DNA of 12,005 nucleotides, taken from Sphingomonadales bacterium (GTDB lineage Bacteria; Pseudomonadota; Alphaproteobacteria; Sphingomonadales; Sphingomonadaceae). The notes under the pieces were generated by a model. That model was not told the origin of the DNA. It saw nothing but the letters and a program-made list of their open reading frames with translations, and did no database searches. Positions 7,835 to 12,005 of the stretch are shown piece after piece; position 1 is the stretch's first letter; every line of letters starts with the position of its first letter. The translations under genes were made by a program, and so were the position numbers. The DNA is taken from NCBI GenBank assembly GCA_028868335.1, contig JAGWUU010000067.1:1-12005 (forward strand), read 5' to 3'.

Positions 7835-9262
7835 ATGGCAAGCAGCGTTGAAACTGTGATCCGCGGCATCGTTACCAAGGGCATCACCGCCGTTGCCGAC
7901 TTCAACCGTGGGCGCATGACCGATACGGGCGAGCATCCGTTCCTTGCGGGCGTCCATGCACCCGTAACCGAAGAACTGACGATCACCGATCTTGCCGTAA
8001 CCGGGACGATCCCGGCGCAACTCAGCGGGCGCTATGTCCGCATCGGACCCAATCCCTTCAAGCCAGACCCGCGCGGGCACCATTGGTTTATTGGCGATGG
8101 CATGGTTCACGGCGTGCGCCTCAGCGGTGGCCGTGCCGAATGGTATCGCAATCGCTACATCCGCTCCAACAACCTCGAGGCGGAGGGCGGCCCCACGGCC
8201 GCGCCCGGCCCGCGCCGCCGCGAAGGCGATACGGTCAACACCAACGTCGTCCGGATCGGCGGCCAGATCACGGCGATCGTCGAGGCGGGATCGAACCCGG
8301 CGGTGCTCGACGACAATCTCGAGACTGTAGCCTACACCGATTTCGGCGGCACCCTGACCGCGCCGTTCACCGCGCACCCGCACGAAGATCCGCTGACGGG
8401 CGAGCTTCATGCGATCACCTACGACGGGACGGATTCCAACACGGTCTGGCATGTAGTGCTATCGCCCGAGGGCAAAGTGGTGCGCCAGGTGGCAATCCCC
8501 GTCGAGCATGGACCTTCGATCCATGAATGCACGGTCACCCGCAACCATGTGCTGATCTTCGACCTGCCGGTGACATTTTCGATGAAGGCGCTGATCGGCG
8601 GCCAGAAGTTCCCCTATGCGTGGAACCCCGATCACAAGGCACGGGTTGGCCTGCTGCCGCGCAACGGCGGTGCCGATGACGTGATCTGGTGTGACGTCGA
8701 TCCGTGCTACGTTTTCCATGTCGCCAACAGCTATGAGGACGAGGCTGGCCGGATCATCGTCGATGCGGCGGTTTATGAAACCATGTTCGCCGATGGCCCG
8801 GAGGGTCCGAACGGCAAGGCCCTCGGCCTGGAACGCTGGACCATTGATCCCGCCGCCCGCCGTGTAAGCCGCGCCACGGTTGACCCCTCCGGCCAGGAAT
8901 TTCCGCGCCCCGACGAACGCTTCTTCGGTCAGGATTACCGCTATGCCTGGGCGATCGGAGTGGGCGGCGATGCTCTCCTTGGGGTGCAGCCACTGTATCG
9001 CCACGACCTCAAGACCGGCGAGCGGCAGGTTTGCGATTTCGGGCCGGGCCGGGTTCCGGGCGAGTTCGTGTTCGTTCCGCGCGACGCCGATGCGCCGGAA
9101 GGTGATGGCTGGGTGATGGGCTATGTCATCGACATGGGCAACCAGACCACCGACCTGGTCATTCTTGATGCGGCGAACATCGCCGCACCGCCGGTCGCCA
9201 GCATCCGAATCCCGCACCGCGTTCCCACCGGCTTTCACGGGAACTGGCTGCCCGACGCTTGA
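7835..9262 (+). CDS. Carotenoid/stilbene cleavage oxygenase (RPE65/CCD family)
   Basis: Members use a non-haem Fe(II) held by four histidines to split a C=C bond of carotenoids, apocarotenoids or stilbenoids with O2, giving two carbonyl products. The 475-residue length fits bacterial members. All four likely ligands are visible: H181 (TAHPHEDP), H230 (SIHECTVT), H295 (YVFHVANSYED) and H468 (GFHGNWLP). Three second-shell glutamates are at E150 (AIVEAG), E355 (EFPRPDERF) and E410 (PGEFVFVP). RYVRIGPNPF (66-75) and HHWFIGDGMVHGV (82-94) are typical N-terminal strands of the beta-propeller. There is no signal peptide. The substrate cannot be read with certainty: sphingomonads have both lignostilbene dioxygenases and apocarotenoid oxygenases. 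It is divergent from tetR and followed by a globin gene after 60 bases. The start at 7835 is chosen from its GGAGA; an ATG at 7820 would add five residues. Confidence 0.93.
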   Translation: MASSVETVIRGIVTKGITAVADFNRGRMTDTGEHPFLAGVHAPVTEELTITDLAVTGTIPAQLSGRYVRIGPNPFKPDPRGHHWFIGDGMVHGVRLSGGRAEWYRNRYIRSNNLEAEGGPTAAPGPRRREGDTVNTNVVRIGGQITAIVEAGSNPAVLDDNLETVAYTDFGGTLTAPFTAHPHEDPLTGELHAITYDGTDSNTVWHVVLSPEGKVVRQVAIPVEHGPSIHECTVTRNHVLIFDLPVTFSMKALIGGQKFPYAWNPDHKARVGLLPRNGGADDVIWCDVDPCYVFHVANSYEDEAGRIIVDAAVYETMFADGPEGPNGKALGLERWTIDPAARRVSRATVDPSGQEFPRPDERFFGQDYRYAWAIGVGGDALLGVQPLYRHDLKTGERQVCDFGPGRVPGEFVFVPRDADAPEGDGWVMGYVIDMGNQTTDLVILDAANIAAPPVASIRIPHRVPTGFHGNWLPDA

Positions 9263-9278
9263 GCAAGGTCAAGATGTC

Positions 9279-9317
9279 TCCTCTCCCGATCGGCTAAGCC
9301 AGCCGAAACGGAGAGGA
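9279..9317 (+). promoter_or_regulatory. Hairpin that sequesters the globin Shine-Dalgarno sequence
   Basis: TCCTCTCC (9279-9286) is the exact reverse complement of GGAGAGGA (9310-9317), the ribosome site five bases before the globin ATG. Inside it, TCGGCT (9290-9295) pairs exactly with AGCCGA (9301-9306) around a 5-base loop AAGCC. The two stems (8 and 6 bp) are separated by a symmetric 3x3 internal loop (CGA/AAC). No T-run follows, so this is not a standard terminator. It sits between the oxygenase stop and the globin start and could act as a translational switch, thermosensor or RNA-processing element. The pairing is seen; the function is inferred. Confidence 0.6.
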
Positions 9318-9322
9318 ACGGC

Positions 9323-9748
9323 ATGACGGATATGGAAGCCCCATCGCCCATGGAAACGTCGCTGGAACGGGCGGTGGAAAAGTTGGGCGATATTGTTCCA
9401 CTGGTAATGGCGCGATTCTTCGCCACCCACCCTGAGGCGAAGGCCAGCTTCGCGCATCATCAACCGGACAATCCAGCGCGGCTCCAGGCCGAGATGGTCG
9501 ACAATGCCCTCTATATCCTGATGACCTGGCACAGCCGCCGAACCGAAATCGAGATAACCCTCGGCACGTCGGTCCCGCATCATGTGGAAACATTGAAGGT
9601 GCCGACCGCGTGGTATGCGGGACTGATCGAGGCGACCATCGACGTTATCGCGGAAGGCGCATCCCCGCGGTCGTTCGCCGAACATGAGATGTGGGCCGCC
9701 ACAAGGCATTCGTTGAGCGAATTCGTGGTAATCGAAGCGGTGCGCTAG
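9323..9748 (+). CDS. Single-domain globin-like haem protein
   Basis: The 141-residue product aligns by eye with the haem domain of bacterial flavohaemoglobin. FFATHPEAKASFAHH (32-46) matches the B-C region, with F43 in the invariant CD1 position. RLQAEMVDNALYILM (53-67) matches the E helix. HHVETLKVPTAWYAGLIEAT (86-105) matches the F-G-H stretch, with H87 (or H86) as proximal haem ligand and W97/Y98 near the usual tyrosine. There is no FAD/NAD reductase domain. The identity is weaker than for a typical Hmp or Vitreoscilla globin: the E7 distal residue is unclear and the W-Y pair is unusual. It may bind O2 or NO, or sense redox state. The ATG follows a strong GGAGAGGA, but that site lies in a predicted hairpin. 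It probably shares a transcript with the upstream oxygenase gene. Confidence 0.75.
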   Translation: MTDMEAPSPMETSLERAVEKLGDIVPLVMARFFATHPEAKASFAHHQPDNPARLQAEMVDNALYILMTWHSRRTEIEITLGTSVPHHVETLKVPTAWYAGLIEATIDVIAEGASPRSFAEHEMWAATRHSLSEFVVIEAVR

Positions 9749-9812
9749 ACTGGGCATCGCGCCATCGACGCGGCTTGGCAATTTGTCCTTCACAGGCAAC
9801 AGTCCAACCCGC

Positions 9813-10745
9813 ATGGAACCGATTCTTGAAATCAGCGGCCTGACCAAGCGTTATGCCGATGGCCCCGTCGCGCTCGACGGGGTCGACCTGACCATTGGCA
9901 AGGGTGAGATCTTCGCTCTGCTTGGTCCCAACGGCGCGGGAAAGACCACGCTGATCGGCGCGGTCTGCGGTTTGGTGCGACCAAGCGAGGGAACGATCCG
10001 CGCGTTCGGCATGGATCTGGCGAAGGATTGGCGCTCGGCCCGGCGGCGGATCGGGCTGGTGCCGCAGGAAATGGCCACCGACATGTTTTCGAAGGTGATC
10101 GACACAGTCAGCTATTCGCGCGGGTTGTTCGGCCTTCCCGCAAGCCCGGCCCGGATCGAGGAAATTCTTCGCTCGCTGATGCTGTGGGACAAGCGCGACA
10201 GCCAGATTCGCCATCTGTCCGGCGGGATGAAGCGTCGCGTGCTGATCGCCAAGGCGCTGGCGCATGACCCTGAACTGCTGTTTCTCGATGAGCCCACCGC
10301 CGGCGTCGATGTGGAACTGCGCCGCGACATGTGGCGCCAGATCGGGGCTATGCGCGCTGCCGGAACCACGATCATCCTCACCACCCACTACATCGAGGAG
10401 GCGGAGGAGATGGCGGATCGCGTTGGCGTGATCGACAAGGGCCGGCTGTTGCTGGTCGAGGACAAGGCAACCCTGATGGCGCGCATGGGTAGCGTCGAGG
10501 CGGTGATAACGCTTGAGGCGCCGTTGGCGGACGTTCCGGCACGCCTGGCAGCCTATCCCCTGACCTTGTCCGACGACGGATTGAAGCTGACCTACCGCGG
10601 CCACGGCGGAGCAACAGAGGCCAAGGCCGAGGTTGCCCATCTCGTTCAGGCGCTGGTCGAGGCACGGATGGGATTCTCGGCGCTCGACACCCGGCAATCG
10701 AGCCTGGAAGACATCTTCGTCGACCTGGTGGAGCAAGGCGTATGA
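9813..10745 (+). CDS. yadG: ABC exporter ATP-binding protein, YadG-like
   Basis: This is the ATPase of an ABC-2 type exporter working with the following permease at the inner membrane. The 310 residues contain Walker A GPNGAGKTT (38-46), Q-loop Q85 in GLVPQE, signature LSGGMKRR (135-142), Walker B LLFLDEP (155-161), D-loop AGVD and switch H192 in TTHY. The stretch LWDKRDSQIRHLSGGMKRR and the segment DEPTAGVDVELRRDMW closely resemble E. coli YadG. A C-terminal extension (about 225-310) ends SLEDIFVDLVEQ, as in the drug/polysaccharide exporter branch. The substrate is unknown. The start is uncertain: the ATG at 9813 has no clear Shine-Dalgarno, and a TTG at 9783 would add ten residues that do not look conserved. 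The stop overlaps the permease start (ATGA). Confidence 0.93.
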   Translation: MEPILEISGLTKRYADGPVALDGVDLTIGKGEIFALLGPNGAGKTTLIGAVCGLVRPSEGTIRAFGMDLAKDWRSARRRIGLVPQEMATDMFSKVIDTVSYSRGLFGLPASPARIEEILRSLMLWDKRDSQIRHLSGGMKRRVLIAKALAHDPELLFLDEPTAGVDVELRRDMWRQIGAMRAAGTTIILTTHYIEEAEEMADRVGVIDKGRLLLVEDKATLMARMGSVEAVITLEAPLADVPARLAAYPLTLSDDGLKLTYRGHGGATEAKAEVAHLVQALVEARMGFSALDTRQSSLEDIFVDLVEQGV

Positions 10746-11515
10746 CCAGAGGCTTCAACCTGCGCGGCACCTTCGCGATCTTCACCTTCGAGCTGATGCG
10801 GGCGTTCCGCACCTTCTTCCAGTCGATCTTCGCCCCCGTGCTGACGACATCGCTCTATTTCATCGTGTTCGGCGCGGCGATCGGCGGGAAGATGAGTTCG
10901 GTCGGCGGAGTGTCCTATGGCGCCTATATCATCCCCGGCCTGTTGCTGCTGACACTGCTGGGCGAAACCACCAGCAATGCCAGCTTCGGCATCTACATGC
11001 CGCGCTTCACGGGTACGATCTACGAACTGCTGTCGGCGCCGGTGGGCGTTGCCGAAACGCTGATGGGCTTCGTTGGCGCGGCGGCGGTCAAGTCGCTGAT
11101 CCTCGCGGCGATCATCCTGGTTACCGCAAGCTTCTTCGTCGACTACCACATTGCCCACCCGATCCTCGCGCTTGGGTACGTCGTGCTGGTGGCGGCCGCC
11201 TTCGCGCTGTTCGGCTTCGCGCTCGGGATTTGGGCCGATGGATTCGAGAAGCTGGGAATCGTGCCGATGCTGATCCTCCAGCCGCTGACTTTCCTTGGCG
11301 GCACATTCTATTCAATCGACATGCTTCCCGATCCGTGGCGCCGGGTCGCGCTGGCCAATCCGATCGTCTATCTGGTGAACGGCCTGCGCTGGACGTTCAC
11401 CGGCAAGTCCGATGTCAACATCTGGGCCAGCCTTGCCTTGACACTGGGCTTCCTGGCGCTGTGCGCGGGGGCGATTGCCTGGATGTTCAAGACCGGGTGG
11501 CGGTTGCGCAGTTGA
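10742..11515 (+). CDS. yadH: ABC-2 type permease, YadH-like
   Basis: This 257-residue integral membrane protein is the transmembrane half of the exporter with the preceding ATPase. Hydrophobic helices lie at about 26-46, 60-76, 106-132, 138-163, 172-193 and 230-250, the six-helix ABC-2 plan. Family marks are FAPVLTTSLYFIVFGAAIG (30-48), YELLSAPVGVAE (94-105), QPLTFLGGTFYSIDMLP (180-196) and NPIVYLVNGLRWTF (206-219). It matches E. coli YadH from memory over its whole length, including the C-terminal LRS, and the length is the same to within one residue. Its ATG overlaps the ATPase stop by four bases, so the two are translationally coupled. It ends 17 bases before tgt with no visible terminator, so read-through into tgt is likely. 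The transported compound is not known. Confidence 0.94.
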   Translation: MTRGFNLRGTFAIFTFELMRAFRTFFQSIFAPVLTTSLYFIVFGAAIGGKMSSVGGVSYGAYIIPGLLLLTLLGETTSNASFGIYMPRFTGTIYELLSAPVGVAETLMGFVGAAAVKSLILAAIILVTASFFVDYHIAHPILALGYVVLVAAAFALFGFALGIWADGFEKLGIVPMLILQPLTFLGGTFYSIDMLPDPWRRVALANPIVYLVNGLRWTFTGKSDVNIWASLALTLGFLALCAGAIAWMFKTGWRLRS

Positions 11516-11532
11516 ACGGCTAGGGGGCTGGA

Positions 11533-12005
<473 letters not shown>

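Noticed and set aside
8459..9238. 259-codon open frame antisense to the cleavage oxygenase
   Set aside because: The oxygenase frame carries all catalytic residues through this stretch. The antisense frame shows no domain.
9645..10736. 363-codon open frame antisense to the ABC ATPase gene
   Set aside because: The ATPase frame on the plus strand has every ABC motif, while the antisense product resembles no family and has the composition of a shadow frame.

Overview
The window looks like chromosomal DNA of an alphaproteobacterium of the order Sphingomonadales (Sphingomonas, Novosphingobium or Erythrobacter type). The base composition is GC-rich and the genes are closely packed. The partial tRNA-guanine transglycosylase at the right end carries the Tyr-containing active-site loop (TDSGGYQVMSL) that I know from the Zymomonas mobilis enzyme. 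The species was not determined.

Left arm, minus strand (1-3592). Three genes read leftwards and could form one transcript: a six-helix membrane protein of unknown function (2948-3592), purL for de novo purine synthesis (664-2904), and a DUF72/YecE-family protein (1-667, cut by the window edge) whose GTG start overlaps the purL stop by four bases.

Central housekeeping run, plus strand (3657-7215): xseB, ispA, coaD, a secreted cyclophilin-type peptidyl-prolyl isomerase, and queA. The first three are nearly contiguous (gaps of 3 and 0 bases). A 45-base imperfect dyad fills most of the short divergent gap between the membrane-protein gene and xseB.

Accessory block (7176-11515). It sits between queA and tgt, two consecutive-pathway queuosine genes that are adjacent in many bacteria. 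The block holds a TetR regulator (minus), a divergently transcribed carotenoid/stilbene cleavage oxygenase with all four iron-ligand histidines, a small single-domain globin, and a YadG/YadH-type ABC-2 exporter. The tetR-oxygenase gap contains a sigma70-like promoter and operator-like repeats. The 60-base gap between oxygenase and globin folds on paper into a two-stem hairpin whose outer strand exactly complements the globin Shine-Dalgarno sequence, so globin translation may be controlled by RNA structure. This is the most unusual signal in the window.

Right edge (11533-12005): the first 157 codons of tgt, which act with queA in queuosine modification of tRNA.

I found no CRISPR array, insertion sequence, tRNA or rRNA, and no gap longer than about 90 bases without a gene.
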